64,000 bases of DNA from Anaerolineae bacterium (GCA_017303635.1 JAFLCG010000015.1:62001-126000), one strand, 5' to 3'. Counted from the first letter of the stretch, positions 34,497 through 42,839 are shown. A program made the numbers and translations. The notes: generated from the letters alone by a model not told the origin.

Positions 34497-35152
34497 GGCT
34501 GACCTGCTGTCTGTAAAGTCAAAAGGGGTTTAAAGCTCATGCGATGTTCTGGCGTCGGCCCATAAGTCTGTAATGCCCGTTGATGAGCAACCGTGCCATA
34601 ACCTTTGTGGGTCCCAAAAGCGTATTGCGGGTATAAAGCGTCGAGATCAGTCATATAAGCATCGCGCCAGATTTTTGCCAGAATACTGGCGGCGGCGATT
34701 GAAAGCGAGAGACTATCCCCTTTGATCAGATGCTGCTGTGGAATGGGCATCTCCTCCCAACGAAAACCGTCCAGTAAGAGGAAATCCGGCTTCAGTTCCA
34801 TTGCGTCCAAAGCACGCCGCATTGCCAGGCGGGTGGCCCCAACGATGCCCACTTGATCGACTTCGGCGCTGCTGGCGCTGCCCACTGCCCAAGCTCGTGC
34901 TACGGTACGGATTGTATCGGCCAGGCGCAACCGCTGGAGGGGTGTCATCTGTTTGCTATCGCGGACGCCCCGGAGCATAGTCAGCAAGTCGTCGCGCTCC
35001 AACGGCAAACACACTGCTCCGGCAACCACCGGCCCAGCCCAGGTTCCCCGGCCAGCTTCATCGATACCCACAATATGATGATAGCCCAGCGCGAGCTGCT
35101 GTTCCTCAAAAGTGAGCCTAGCGGTCAGGTTCGACCGTTTTTCGGGGAGCAT
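34493..35152 (-). CDS. rnhB: Ribonuclease HII
   Basis: A 219-residue enzyme. GIDEAGRGTWAGPVVAGAV carries two catalytic acids, VRDSKQMTPLQR and LLLDGF supply the next, and AAASILAKIWRDAYM and FGTHKGYGTVAH are classical RNase HII blocks. Thr in place of the usual Pro in GRGTWAG is a minor change. It removes ribonucleotides and RNA primers from DNA. It is an odd housekeeping gene inside a glycosyltransferase operon and overlaps both neighbours, by 35 bases upstream and four downstream. Confidence 0.95.
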   Translation of the reverse strand: MLPEKRSNLTARLTFEEQQLALGYHHIVGIDEAGRGTWAGPVVAGAVCLPLERDDLLTMLRGVRDSKQMTPLQRLRLADTIRTVARAWAVGSASSAEVDQVGIVGATRLAMRRALDAMELKPDFLLLDGFRWEEMPIPQQHLIKGDSLSLSIAAASILAKIWRDAYMTDLDALYPQYAFGTHKGYGTVAHQRALQTYGPTPEHRMSFKPLLTLQTAGQP

Positions 35153-35864
35153 ACACGCCTCGGAACCAGTTACGCCGGATTTGCCAGATTTCCGCCAGTA
35201 GATACATCGAATCGCCGATCAGGCGCATCCGGCTGTCCGGGTCAAAATACCAGGTAATCGGCACCTGTTTGATGTTGTAACCGCGCTTCCTGGCGATAAA
35301 TAACAACTCAATATCAAAGCCAATTCCGGTCATCTGCTGAACAGCGAACAGATCCTCAGCCGTATGGCGATTAAACATCTTGAAACCACACTGGGTATCC
35401 TCAAAACCGCGCACCGCCGTCAGTTTGATGATGAGGTTGTTGATGCGCCCAATGATGTGGCGATGTTCCGGTTCACCGACCCGTTGAGCACCTTTGCCTT
35501 CACGCGATGCAATGATGATCTCAGCATCTCCAGATTGAGGCGGCAGGAACTGAGGCAGATCATCAATCCGCATCGAGAGATCGGCATCACAAATAAAGCG
35601 CCAGTCACCCAAGGCTTCCTGCATCCCAACCTTAACCGCCAGACCCTTACCCCGTACCGCCGCTTTGATAACACGCACATAGGGGTGAGTGCGGGCAAAG
35701 GCTTCACTGACTTCAACCGTGCGGTCAGTCGAGCCGTTTTCGACCACGATCACTTCGTACGTGTAAGGCTGTGTCTGGAGGAAAGCATCAATTTGTTCGA
35801 GGCTGGGGGGCAACCGCGCTTCTTCGTTATGCGCGGGGATGACAATCGACAGGAAGGGGTTCAA
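35118..35864 (-). CDS. Polyprenyl-phosphate glycosyltransferase (GT2, dolichyl-phosphate type)
   Basis: A 248-residue GT-A enzyme starting at TTG (LNPFLSIVIPAHNEE), with AAAGGA ten bases upstream; longer frames overlap the upstream GT2 gene. It has VVENGSTDRT, RGKGLAVKVGM, the DxD-type ICDADLSM, and TQCGFKMFNRHTAEDLF, diagnostic of the DPM1/Alg5-like group (dolichyl-phosphate beta-glucosyltransferase). It should load a sugar onto undecaprenyl or dolichyl phosphate. Such lipid-linked sugars are donors for GT39-type enzymes, two of which lie elsewhere in this window. Confidence 0.9.
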   Translation of the reverse strand: MNPFLSIVIPAHNEEARLPPSLEQIDAFLQTQPYTYEVIVVENGSTDRTVEVSEAFARTHPYVRVIKAAVRGKGLAVKVGMQEALGDWRFICDADLSMRIDDLPQFLPPQSGDAEIIIASREGKGAQRVGEPEHRHIIGRINNLIIKLTAVRGFEDTQCGFKMFNRHTAEDLFAVQQMTGIGFDIELLFIARKRGYNIKQVPITWYFDPDSRMRLIGDSMYLLAEIWQIRRNWFRGVYAPRKTVEPDR

Positions 35865-35878
35865 AGACGGACTATCCT

Positions 35879-36832
35879 TTAGACCTGCGGTGGAGACAGG
35901 ATGCTCTCCACGTATTCGTCGGAGACTGTACGGGCAAGCTGAATAGTGCGGCGTTTCTTCAACAAAGTAGGCAGCGCCAGCAACCCAACCAGCATTCCAC
36001 GTAAGCGGGCGCGGGCTGCAGCACCACGCCAGGCCCGGATGGCTTCCCAGGCTTGTTTCCACTGGGATCGCAGAATCTGACCACCATACTTACGCCAGAG
36101 GCTGCGGGGCAGATTTTTGACCAGCACGTAAATCAGGTTGCGACCATCATGGAAGCTGGCTGTTACACCGCCACCCGTGGCCGAAAGGTGATGATACACG
36201 ACCGCTTTAGGGGTGTAAAGACAGCGCCAACCCCATAACTGGGCACGCCATGCCAGGTCAACATCCTCCAGCGAGAAGAAGAAATCATCATCCAGCAGAC
36301 CAACCGTTTTGAGCATGGACTTACGGTAGGCTGACGAGCCACCACAGGCGCTGAACACGTACTCTTCCCGGTCGTATTGACCGACATCTTTCTGCCAGAC
36401 TCCGCGATTGCCTGCCCTGCCATCCAGCGTGAAGTAATCACCTGCCGTGTGGAACGTATCCCGACGATCAAACAAGAGCATCTTGCTGGCGACCAGACCG
36501 ACCTCCATGTGCCGGTCAAAGGCATCGACAATCGCAGCAGCCCAACCAGGATCGACTTCGGTATCGTTGTTCAAGAGCGCAATAATGTCGCCCTGGGCCG
36601 CTTGCATCCCCGCGTTGCAGGCACCGGTAAAGCCGCGATTGGTCGGCAGTTCGACCAGGCGAACGTGTGGATAGCGTTCGCGGAGCAGCTTTTGGGAACC
36701 ATCCGTGCTGGCGTTATCCGCCACGATGATCTCGATCTGTGAGTAGGTTTGCTTTGCCAGCGAATCGAGGCAGGCAGGCAAGAACACTGCCCCATTCCAG
36801 TTGGGTATGACAATCGAGAACAGCGCGGGCAT
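35879..36832 (-). CDS. Glycosyltransferase family 2 (rhamnosyltransferase-like)
   Basis: A 317-residue GT2 protein. It shows SIVIPNWNG, VADNASTDGS, LPTNRGFTGACNAGM, the DxD-type LLNNDTEVDPGW, CGGSSAYRKSM and FFSLEDVDLAWRAQLWGW, the ED pattern of the acceptor site. The type resembles WcaA/rhamnosyltransferases. The C-terminal 80 residues are basic with a hydrophobic stretch (MLVGLLALPTLL), fitting membrane association. Its ATG shares one base with the rmlD-like stop, so the two are coupled, in line with a rhamnose-type donor. Confidence 0.9.
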   Translation of the reverse strand: MPALFSIVIPNWNGAVFLPACLDSLAKQTYSQIEIIVADNASTDGSQKLLRERYPHVRLVELPTNRGFTGACNAGMQAAQGDIIALLNNDTEVDPGWAAAIVDAFDRHMEVGLVASKMLLFDRRDTFHTAGDYFTLDGRAGNRGVWQKDVGQYDREEYVFSACGGSSAYRKSMLKTVGLLDDDFFFSLEDVDLAWRAQLWGWRCLYTPKAVVYHHLSATGGGVTASFHDGRNLIYVLVKNLPRSLWRKYGGQILRSQWKQAWEAIRAWRGAAARARLRGMLVGLLALPTLLKKRRTIQLARTVSDEYVESILSPPQV

Positions 36833-37701
36833 CAGGCTTTCAACAGACCTTCTTTATCCAGGAAGGCATCAACTGCTTCCTGCCAGGGACGGAGCCGAAT
36901 GCCGGCATGAGCACCAGCCAGATTGACCAGACCAGCATAGGTCGGCGGCACTGATGCCCGTTGCCATTCCTTGATCGAGATTTTCTCGATGGGAACTTCA
37001 CTCTGACCGGTCCGGTCAAGAATATAGCGGGCAAATGTCCAGCGGGAGACACTCCCTTCATTGACCAGGTGATACACCCCGTAGCGTTCAGTCTGGATGA
37101 GCTTCGTGATCGCATCCGCCAGATCGTCATTGTAGGTTGGGTTCGCCACTTCATCCGTGACCACACGGAGCGGCTTACCCGCAGTGACAGCGCCGAGGAT
37201 CGCCTGAATGAAGTTCTTGCCACCATGCGCGAATAACCACGAGGTGCGAACGATGAAATGTCGCGGGTTGATATGCTGGATGGCCTGTTCACCAACCCAT
37301 TTGCTATACCCATAGGGGTTGACCGGGCCGGTGGGATCGTATTCGCGGTAAGGATCACTGCGCTTGCCGTCAAAAACCTCGTTGGTGCTGACGTACAACA
37401 CCGGCAGATTCAGGCTGGCGGCAGCCAACGCCACATTCTGCGTGCCGAAGCCGTTCGTAGCGATAGCCTTTTCCGGTTCACGGGCACAACCATCAACATC
37501 CGTCCAACCGGCGGGATGCAACACAAAGTCCGGGCGTTTATCGTGGACGAGTGAACGAATCGCGTTGAAGTCGCCAATATCGGCATGGATGACATTTTCA
37601 CCCACAATATCGACTCCGGTGACCGAGTGGCCCTGAGCGGTCAGGAGTTGGACGAGTTTGCTGCCGAGCCGACCAGCGGCACCAGTGACGAGAATATGCA
37701 T
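36832..37701 (-). CDS. rfbD: dTDP-4-dehydrorhamnose reductase-like SDR
   Basis: A 289-residue extended SDR. The dinucleotide motif is TGAAGRLGSK, the active site is YGYSKWVGE with an upstream Thr in VSTNEVFDGK, and RTSWLFAHGGKNFI with TDEVANPTYNDDLA is characteristic of RfbD/RmlD. It makes dTDP-L-rhamnose from the 4-keto sugar. RmlA, B and C are not in the window. The start MHILVTGAAG is chosen since the frame upstream overlaps the preceding gene. Confidence 0.9.
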   Translation of the reverse strand: MHILVTGAAGRLGSKLVQLLTAQGHSVTGVDIVGENVIHADIGDFNAIRSLVHDKRPDFVLHPAGWTDVDGCAREPEKAIATNGFGTQNVALAAASLNLPVLYVSTNEVFDGKRSDPYREYDPTGPVNPYGYSKWVGEQAIQHINPRHFIVRTSWLFAHGGKNFIQAILGAVTAGKPLRVVTDEVANPTYNDDLADAITKLIQTERYGVYHLVNEGSVSRWTFARYILDRTGQSEVPIEKISIKEWQRASVPPTYAGLVNLAGAHAGIRLRPWQEAVDAFLDKEGLLKA

Positions 37702-37703
37702 AG

Positions 37704-38075
37704 TTAGTGTGTGCTCCAGTAGGCGTAAACCTGATCTAAATCGGCCTGCCATTGCTGACGGGCGTCGGCATCCGGCAACGTGCCACGAGAATCGTCCACT
37801 TTGAAATAACCTGCACCGGGGATGCCAGTCTGTTTACTGACGACGAGTGCCGGTAAAACGGGACGACCAGCTTCAAGTTCAAGGCGTCCAACGTCGATCA
37901 GCAGGCGGGTGAGCAGATGCGAGTGATAGTGAATCGACGCCGTCTGAATGTGGCGGCAGAGTTCACTATAGCTGATGGGTGGACGGCCTTGACGAGCAAT
38001 ATCCACCAGAATGGTGCGAATTTCCTCAGTAACGGCTTTCCACTTGGCATCTTCAGCGGCAGGTTTGGATCGCAT
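37704..38075 (-). CDS. Small winged-helix-like protein of unknown function
   Basis: A 123-residue basic protein starting MRSKPAAEDAKWKAVTEEIR. The block PPISYSELCRHI (helix-turn-helix-like), the conserved-looking RPVLPALVVSKQTGIPGAGYF, and a helical C-terminus make up a widespread small family often seen next to unrelated genes. No function is established that I know. It ends two bases before the rfbD-like start, so it belongs to the polysaccharide operon. Confidence 0.75.
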   Translation of the reverse strand: MRSKPAAEDAKWKAVTEEIRTILVDIARQGRPPISYSELCRHIQTASIHYHSHLLTRLLIDVGRLELEAGRPVLPALVVSKQTGIPGAGYFKVDDSRGTLPDADARQQWQADLDQVYAYWSTH

Positions 38076-38118
38076 AAGGTCATTCTACCAGTGAGCGGGC
38101 TTTCAGCAGGCTAACAGC

Positions 38119-38964
38119 TTAACGCGGGTAAACGGCCAGCACAACCGGGACTGGATCAAATGAGGTGACGAGGACTTGCGGCGAGCCATCGACCGGGGCG
38201 ACCAACAGGGTCGAACCACCACCATCCAGGTTGAAGGCCGTCGTCAGGTCAAGGTCAGCGGCGGCCAGATAGTCGGCCAGTGGGATGAGTTCCAGGCCGA
38301 GGAAAGGCGTCGCCAGCAAAATAATCCGACCAGCCTGATCCTGACCGATGACGCTACGGCGGGTGATGCGGTCATTGGGTGAAGTGATGGGGGCTGGTGA
38401 GCCATCCGTGACCAGGTTCGGGAAGGCCTGAACAGCCTGTTCCAGCGGAGAACCATCGTAGGGCTGAAGGATAAGGTTCTGAACACGAGGGAGGCCGTCC
38501 TGAACGGCGAACATGCCACCTTGATCGACATAGCTTTGACCGTGGGCGATACCATCGGCAACGACCAGACCGAGGGCCATATTATCCCGGGTGAAGAAAT
38601 TGGCGTTGATGATGGCGACAGCATCCGGCAAGGCTTCGATCCACTGCTGGGCGGTCAGGGGTTGAGCGGGTTGGTAATGGACACGGAAGGTGAACTGAGC
38701 CGGATCAATCCGCAGGGCGATCATCTGGGTGAGGGCATTATCGGAAGGCAAATAGCGACGGCGTTCCAAACCAGGGGAAACCGATTCCCAGCTATCGACC
38801 GGGCCAAAAAGTGTGTCATCGACAGCGGGAGCAGGCGTAGGCGTGATCGTCGGAACGGGAGTGGACTCCACAGCAGCGGGCTGAGAACAGCCAGTGATGA
38901 GAGCCATGAGCAGTGCAGCGAAAAAAGACCAGTTGAGCGGCAAAGAGACCATCCTGGAAGCCAA
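38119..38964 (-). CDS. Lipoprotein with phosphodiester glycosidase (DUF2233/NAGPA) domain
   Basis: A 281-residue protein. A signal peptide ends in the lipobox LITGC, then a Thr/Pro linker (STPVPTITPTPAPA), then the NAGPA-type domain (about 75-281) with INANFFTRDNMALG, GGMFAVQDG and FNLDGGGSTLLV. NAGPA members uncover phosphodiester-linked sugars; bacterial ones are presumed to act on exopolysaccharide. TTG at 38964 has AGG at good spacing; ATG at 38952 is the other choice. It is the first gene of the operon and begins inside a 16-bp inverted repeat. Confidence 0.88.
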   Translation of the reverse strand: MASRMVSLPLNWSFFAALLMALITGCSQPAAVESTPVPTITPTPAPAVDDTLFGPVDSWESVSPGLERRRYLPSDNALTQMIALRIDPAQFTFRVHYQPAQPLTAQQWIEALPDAVAIINANFFTRDNMALGLVVADGIAHGQSYVDQGGMFAVQDGLPRVQNLILQPYDGSPLEQAVQAFPNLVTDGSPAPITSPNDRITRRSVIGQDQAGRIILLATPFLGLELIPLADYLAAADLDLTTAFNLDGGGSTLLVAPVDGSPQVLVTSFDPVPVVLAVYPR

Positions 38965-39002
38965 TTGTTACCTGTTATGCAGGTAAATAACAGGTAACAA
39001 TT
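38963..39002 (-). promoter_or_regulatory. 16-bp perfect inverted repeat at the 5' end of the polysaccharide operon
   Basis: AATTGTTACCTGTTAT (38963-38978) and ATAACAGGTAACAATT (38987-39002) are perfectly complementary with an eight-base loop. A nested dyad TTACCTG-ttatg-CAGGTAA also exists. In leftward mRNA the stem buries the AGGTAA ribosome site and the TTG start of the lipoprotein gene. It may be a repressor operator or a translation-blocking hairpin. Confidence 0.6.
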
Positions 39003-39202
39003 AGTAATAATCCAACGTGAGCGAAACGCTTTTCCAACCGGGCGACACGTATCGGAAATGAGGATTTTACTACAGAGGACAAAGAAACAGAGTTGCAGAG
39101 AGCCAGATTTCTATTGCAAAGCGGCAATGAAGCAGAAGAAATCACTGCAGAGAGGCAAAGGAGCAGAGAAGCGGAACGAGTCCCGAATTGTGCTGTTAAG
39201 TC

Positions 39203-39232
39203 TTGTAGGGAAAGATGCGGTTATGCTATACT
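39203..39232 (+). promoter_or_regulatory. Promoter of tRNA-Val
   Basis: TTGTAG and the extended -10 TGCTATACT are spaced by 18 bases, 17 bases before the tRNA. The rest of the 285-base spacer from 38965 shows only short purine-rich imperfect repeats (cagagaggcaaagg type). Confidence 0.65.
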
Positions 39233-39249
39233 CTTTTTCAAGCGTAAAT

Positions 39250-39323
39250 GGGCGCTTAGCTCAGCTGGTTAGAGCGTACGGTTCACATCCGTAAGGTCGG
39301 GGGTTCGAGCCCCTCAGCGCCCA
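39250..39323 (+). tRNA. tRNA-Val (CAC)
   Basis: A complete cloverleaf of 74 bases: acceptor GGGCGCT/AGCGCCC, D arm GCTCAGCTGGTTAGAGC, anticodon stem TACGG/CCGTA with loop TTCACAT (anticodon CAC, valine GUG codons), and T arm GGGGGTTCGAGCCCCT. The discriminator is A. CCA is only partly encoded (ACA). Confidence 0.97.
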
Positions 39324-39332
39324 CAAAGAAGA

Positions 39333-39366
39333 CGAGCCAATCGGGTAACTGATTGGCTCGTTTTGA
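39333..39366 (+). terminator. Terminator after tRNA-Val
   Basis: A perfect ten-base stem cgagccaatc/gattggctcg with an eight-base loop is followed by TTTTGATT. Confidence 0.9.
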
Positions 39367-39449
39367 TTCATGTCTTCAGGCAGTTTCACTATAAAACATC
39401 GACTATACTGAAACAGATGACTCAAACACGGTTCTCCGGGGCAAAGGTG

Positions 39450-39989
39450 ATGAAGGTACTCAGGCGATTGGGAATAGCGGTCTTCATCCTATCGTTCATA
39501 GCCTGCCTGTGCAGCCTCGCGCCACTGACCCTTCGCTACTTCCGTGAGGACTGGAGCGAACTCTCTTATCAATCCCCCGATGAGATCATCACGCTGCTAA
39601 GAAGCGAAATACCACCTGATACAACTTCATTTGAAATGGTTCAGTCAATCATGCGGACGCATGGCGTATCGAATTGCAGAACCACACCACGCGGTCAATG
39701 TGTGATCTGCGAGACACCTGTCGGCATTTCCTCGCCGCTGGATGCCATGCAACATGGATGGGCATTCCAGAGATCTGTGCTTTGGTGGTGGTATGTGAAT
39801 ACAGCGGAATACATCCACCAAATCAACATTTCAATAGCAGAAGATGAAACTGAACAGATAACTCCAGCATGGCAAATCGGTGTACAAACAATTGGACGCC
39901 AGTATCAAGTGCTTATGCCCTATCTGAGCATGGGTAAAGGCGGTCGATGCGGCTGGGATCTCGATCCAGCTATCGACAACTTCCCGTGA
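39450..39989 (+). CDS. Single-helix membrane or secreted protein of unknown function
   Basis: A 179-residue protein. A basic start MKVLRRLG is followed by a hydrophobic helix IAVFILSFIACLCSLAPLTL (anchor or signal peptide) and an external domain with five cysteines, four of them close together at about 78-91 (CRTTPRGQCVIC). The frame extends upstream to 39363 without a better ribosome site. It resembles no family I know. It lies alone after tRNA-Val. Confidence 0.65.
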   Translation: MKVLRRLGIAVFILSFIACLCSLAPLTLRYFREDWSELSYQSPDEIITLLRSEIPPDTTSFEMVQSIMRTHGVSNCRTTPRGQCVICETPVGISSPLDAMQHGWAFQRSVLWWWYVNTAEYIHQINISIAEDETEQITPAWQIGVQTIGRQYQVLMPYLSMGKGGRCGWDLDPAIDNFP

Positions 39990-40036
39990 GAACCTCGTGC
40001 TTAACCGTTCAATCATCCAGCCGTTAGCTACACGCC

Positions 40037-40948
40037 TCACCGCTCCCCCACCTGCCCACACCACCCCTCTAAACCCGCCGAATCGAGGAAGCCCGCCGCC
40101 GCGCCCGCCTCACCGATTTTGTACGAGGCGAACACCATCGCCTTGCGGATGGCGGCGTAGGGGTCAGCCGTGTGCGCGTAGGTATGCACAAACGCCGAGA
40201 ACAGCGCATCCCCAGCACCGATGGTGTTGACGACCGGGCGGGTATAGATGGCTGGCACGCGCTCCATGAAGTGGTCCCGGCGCACCGCCAGCAGCGCCCC
40301 CTCGCTGCCCAACCCGATCACCACGATCTCCATGCCGTAGCGGTTGAACAGCGCACGCGCCCAGTCTTCGGGACTCATCGGCAGGCGTTCATGGCTCTGG
40401 AACAGGATGTGCGCCGCCGCCATGAAGTCGCGGTTGTAGTCGTCTTCAAGGTCGCTGATGGTATGGACATCGGTCGCTATCGGCTTCCCGGCAACGTGAG
40501 CCAGCGTCAACAGCGGGCGCGAAAAGTTGATGTTGCATAGGGCCGCCAGATCGCACGCCGCCAGCGCCTGCCGGGCGATGTCCTCCGGGTAGGGTGCTTC
40601 CTGGGCCGCTTTCAGATCGACATTGATCTGCCGCCGTCCTTCGCTGTCGTACAGAATGACCGAGTGCGCCGTCGCTTCCATGCTATCCAGCACATGGGTG
40701 GAGGGGATATGGCTTGCCGCCAGCGCCTCGTAGACCAGGGTGCGGGCAGGATCTTTGCCGATCAGCGAGAGCAAATTCACATCATTCCCCAGCGTGGTCA
40801 GCGCCTTCGCCAGGTTGTAGCCCACGCCGGAGACGCTGCTGTTCACGCCGCCAAAGGGATAGCGCACCGGCGAGTAGGCGATGGGAAAGCCATCGACTTT
40901 CAGTGTGATTTCCAGATTGATGAGGCCGGAGATGAGAATTGGGGTCAT
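40037..40948 (-). CDS. PfkB-family carbohydrate kinase
   Basis: A 303-residue ribokinase-fold sugar kinase. Motif 1 is in FGGVNSSVSGVGYNLAKALT, and motif 2 is NTIGAGDALFSAFVHTY with the catalytic Asp in GAGD. The acceptor sugar could be fructose-type, ribose, adenosine or 2-keto-3-deoxygluconate and cannot be told. A second copy of its first 60 codons, about 94% identical by eye, lies 1.1 kb upstream at 41873-42061. There is no clear ribosome site before the ATG at 40948, whereas the broken copy has AGGAAG. Confidence 0.92.
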   Translation of the reverse strand: MTPILISGLINLEITLKVDGFPIAYSPVRYPFGGVNSSVSGVGYNLAKALTTLGNDVNLLSLIGKDPARTLVYEALAASHIPSTHVLDSMEATAHSVILYDSEGRRQINVDLKAAQEAPYPEDIARQALAACDLAALCNINFSRPLLTLAHVAGKPIATDVHTISDLEDDYNRDFMAAAHILFQSHERLPMSPEDWARALFNRYGMEIVVIGLGSEGALLAVRRDHFMERVPAIYTRPVVNTIGAGDALFSAFVHTYAHTADPYAAIRKAMVFASYKIGEAGAAAGFLDSAGLEGWCGQVGER

Positions 40949-41059
40949 GTAGTCTGTTACTGATTACCGATGGAGGATGTCTATTCTAATGATAAACCAC
41001 CTGAACAGCACGTTGACTCAGCTGTCTTGGTATTCCCTTTTCCAGAAAAACATATTGAG

Positions 41060-41101
41060 TTGTCAATAAAATAAGAGAGCCAGCCTTTGAAAGGCTGGCT
41101 C
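41060..41101 (-). terminator. Terminator of the secreted-protein gene
   Basis: An 11-base perfect stem gagccagcctt/aaggctggctc with a three-base loop is followed leftward by UCUUAUUUUAUU. Confidence 0.88.
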
Positions 41102-41134
41102 CGCATACTGGATTGCGTTGGAAGTTATCCTGAA

Positions 41135-41611
41135 CTACAGCGGGCTGCAATCACCATAGTGACCAACAGACCAAACTCCACTGTCCCAGATTTGCCAACC
41201 ATTTAGACTGCTCTCCAAATCGGTAGGCGAATTCCAGTAAAAGGTGCCACCATTGGCACCGTTGAGTACTGCCGAGGGAGCAAGCTCAAACTCAGCGGGG
41301 CCAACTTGGATATAGCAATCTGTGTTGATTGTAACCTCTTCTTCTGGGAGCGGGGGGAGAACCCAGGCAAACCCGGTGGGGAAGGTTTCGCGGGTGTAAA
41401 TACCGGCCTCGAAGCGGATCAGGTACCAACCCGCTTGCCACAGCACAATATCATCCCCACATTTACCCGCCATGCTCCCGCCTTCATAGCAAGCATTGGC
41501 GTTTTCATTAACGGTGGGATCATTGGAGGGCACCTCATCTGCAGCCAGCACGTGCAGGACAGACAGGAGCGTGACAAAAACCATAAAGATAGCGAGATGA
41601 CGTTTGGTCAT
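41135..41611 (-). CDS. Small secreted protein of unknown function
   Basis: A 158-residue protein. The signal peptide MTKRHLAIFMVFVTLLSVLH with probable cleavage after VLA-A is followed by an acidic mature part with four Cys (CYEGGSMAGKC, DCYIQV, GDCSPL) that could form two disulfides. The repeated pattern GWYLIRFEAGIYTRETF and SGVWSVGHYGDC suggests a beta-sandwich. GGAGAGG precedes the ATG. It lies between the intact and broken PfkB copies. Confidence 0.75.
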   Translation of the reverse strand: MTKRHLAIFMVFVTLLSVLHVLAADEVPSNDPTVNENANACYEGGSMAGKCGDDIVLWQAGWYLIRFEAGIYTRETFPTGFAWVLPPLPEEEVTINTDCYIQVGPAEFELAPSAVLNGANGGTFYWNSPTDLESSLNGWQIWDSGVWSVGHYGDCSPL

Positions 41612-41817
41612 GAGAGCCTCTCCACAAATACAAGAAGATGATTGGTCAAGCAACGTCTATTCATAATCAGTTGCGTTTTGCTGCTGATAGAATTAACGTA
41701 CCAATGGATTTACAATAAATGTTGATTGACAGCATAACCATTAAGAACGATAGATGTCAGAAAAAAATTTACCTTCTTCATAATTTAGAATCGGACAGTG
41801 AACCGATTTAACCGCTT

Positions 41818-41873
41818 TAATGCAACGCCCGTATGATGCGAGTGCTGATCTCCTCGGCGGTCTGTCCGCCCCG
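41818..41873 (-). pseudogene. Remnant of a PPSR-type C-terminus fused to the broken PfkB copy
   Basis: Read leftward in a frame shifted from the PfkB remnant, this stretch codes ADRGGQTAEEISTRIIRALH and a stop. That is close in pattern to the end of the PPSR protein at 46011 (DRPIEETAEDIIAHITKSLN). It directly joins the PfkB fragment, so an ancestral deletion or recombination seems to have joined the front of pfkB to the end of a PPSR gene. Confidence 0.45.
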
Positions 41874-42061
41874 ATCAGCGAGAGCAAGTCCACATCATTC
41901 CCCAGCGTGGTCAGCGCCTTCGCCAGGTCGTAGCCCACGCCGGAGACGCTGCTGTTCACGCCGCCAAAGGGATAGCGCACCGGCGAGCAGGCGATGGGAA
42001 AGCCATCGACTTTCAGTGTGCTTTCCAGGTTGATGAGGCCGGAGACGAGGATAGGTGACAC
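41873..42061 (-). pseudogene. Truncated second copy of the PfkB kinase gene
   Basis: Starting at GTG (VSPILVSGLINLESTLKVDG), about 63 codons match the N-terminus of the kinase at 40037-40948 with only about ten base changes in 190. The match stops inside SLIGKD, where the sequence changes to the PPSR-like tail. A ribosome site AGGAAG remains before the GTG. The ATP- and sugar-binding C-terminal half is lost, so no kinase can be made. The open frame continues to 41741 with non-homologous codons. Confidence 0.85.
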
Positions 42062-42162
42062 GGTATGCTTCCTGGTGATCTTAAGGGATGGCTGCGCCCG
42101 CCCACCGCATTTGATGATATATATAAGATAGAGTTTATGTGAATCCTGCAGGAGCAATACTT

Positions 42163-42609
42163 ATGGCCTTACCTGTTACCTGGTTGGATGCGGAAGAAAG
42201 CATCCTGGTTGCCACCATCCAAAAAGATACCACATGGGATGAGTATCATGCGGCAATTGACCACATGATCACGGAAGCAGCCCGGGTCAAACACCGGGTG
42301 GATATTATTTTCCATGACAATGTGGGAATGCCCAAAGGGAACCCTCTCCATCATCTCAAAGTGGGTTCGACCAAGGTCATCAAGCAGACGAACATTCAAT
42401 CGACCGTCATTGCCGGGTCGCGAGGCTCAACTGGCTTTGTCCGCTCGATTATGGAAATTCTGGCCAAGTCGATGCAGATGGCGCAGGCACGCCAGAAGAC
42501 TCAAACCACGGCCGGGAACGGGTTGATGTTCAGGCCAACCCTTGATTCCGCTGTCCAATTCATCCGGGCAGATCGGGAGCGTTCCCAAAAGGATGCCTCG
42601 GTCAAGTAG
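42163..42609 (+). CDS. STAS-like/SpoIIAA-fold soluble protein
   Basis: A 148-residue protein starting MALPVTWLDAEESILVATIQ, with GGAG eight bases upstream. The alternation of strand and helix (ESILVATIQKDTTWDEYHAA, then VDIIFHDNVGMPKG, then STVIAGSRGSTGFVRSIMEI) resembles SpoIIAA-like or STAS proteins that recruit others to membranes or to kinases. The C-terminal 40 residues are Gln/Arg-rich. Assignment is from pattern only. A terminator hairpin follows. Confidence 0.65.
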   Translation: MALPVTWLDAEESILVATIQKDTTWDEYHAAIDHMITEAARVKHRVDIIFHDNVGMPKGNPLHHLKVGSTKVIKQTNIQSTVIAGSRGSTGFVRSIMEILAKSMQMAQARQKTQTTAGNGLMFRPTLDSAVQFIRADRERSQKDASVK

Positions 42610-42680
42610 TAGTCGATCGCACGATTCCTGGTCCGCATCAGGCGGCTTAACAATCGACCTGATGACTTAAGCTTACGAAT

Positions 42681-42730
42681 GAGGCCTCTACCTCCACCCG
42701 GACAGAAGGCCTCCAGATTTCATTTTTCAT
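42681..42730 (+). terminator. Probable terminator
   Basis: gaggcct/aggcctc pairs across a 19-base loop and is followed by a T-rich tract (atttcattttt). Confidence 0.5.
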
Positions 42731-42743
42731 CTCCGGGTTGTCG

Positions 42744-42839
42744 ATGGAGATACAAGAGATTGCGCTGCTGCCCAATCAGCAGCGCGTCATGGCATCTTAC
42801 CTCCGATATCTGCACAGCCAACTGAAATCAAATATGTAA
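42744..42839 (+). CDS. Possible 31-residue peptide
   Basis: ATG to TAA encodes MEIQEIALLPNQQRVMASYL and eleven more residues, an amphipathic helix-like sequence. It lies in the 326-base spacer before the TPR kinase promoter. No strong ribosome site is seen, so it may be chance. Confidence 0.2.
   Translation: MEIQEIALLPNQQRVMASYLRYLHSQLKSNM

Noticed and set aside
35865..36062. Extended N-terminus of the dolichyl-phosphate-type glycosyltransferase
   Set aside because: It lies entirely within the next glycosyltransferase gene; TTG at 35864 with AAAGGA fits better.
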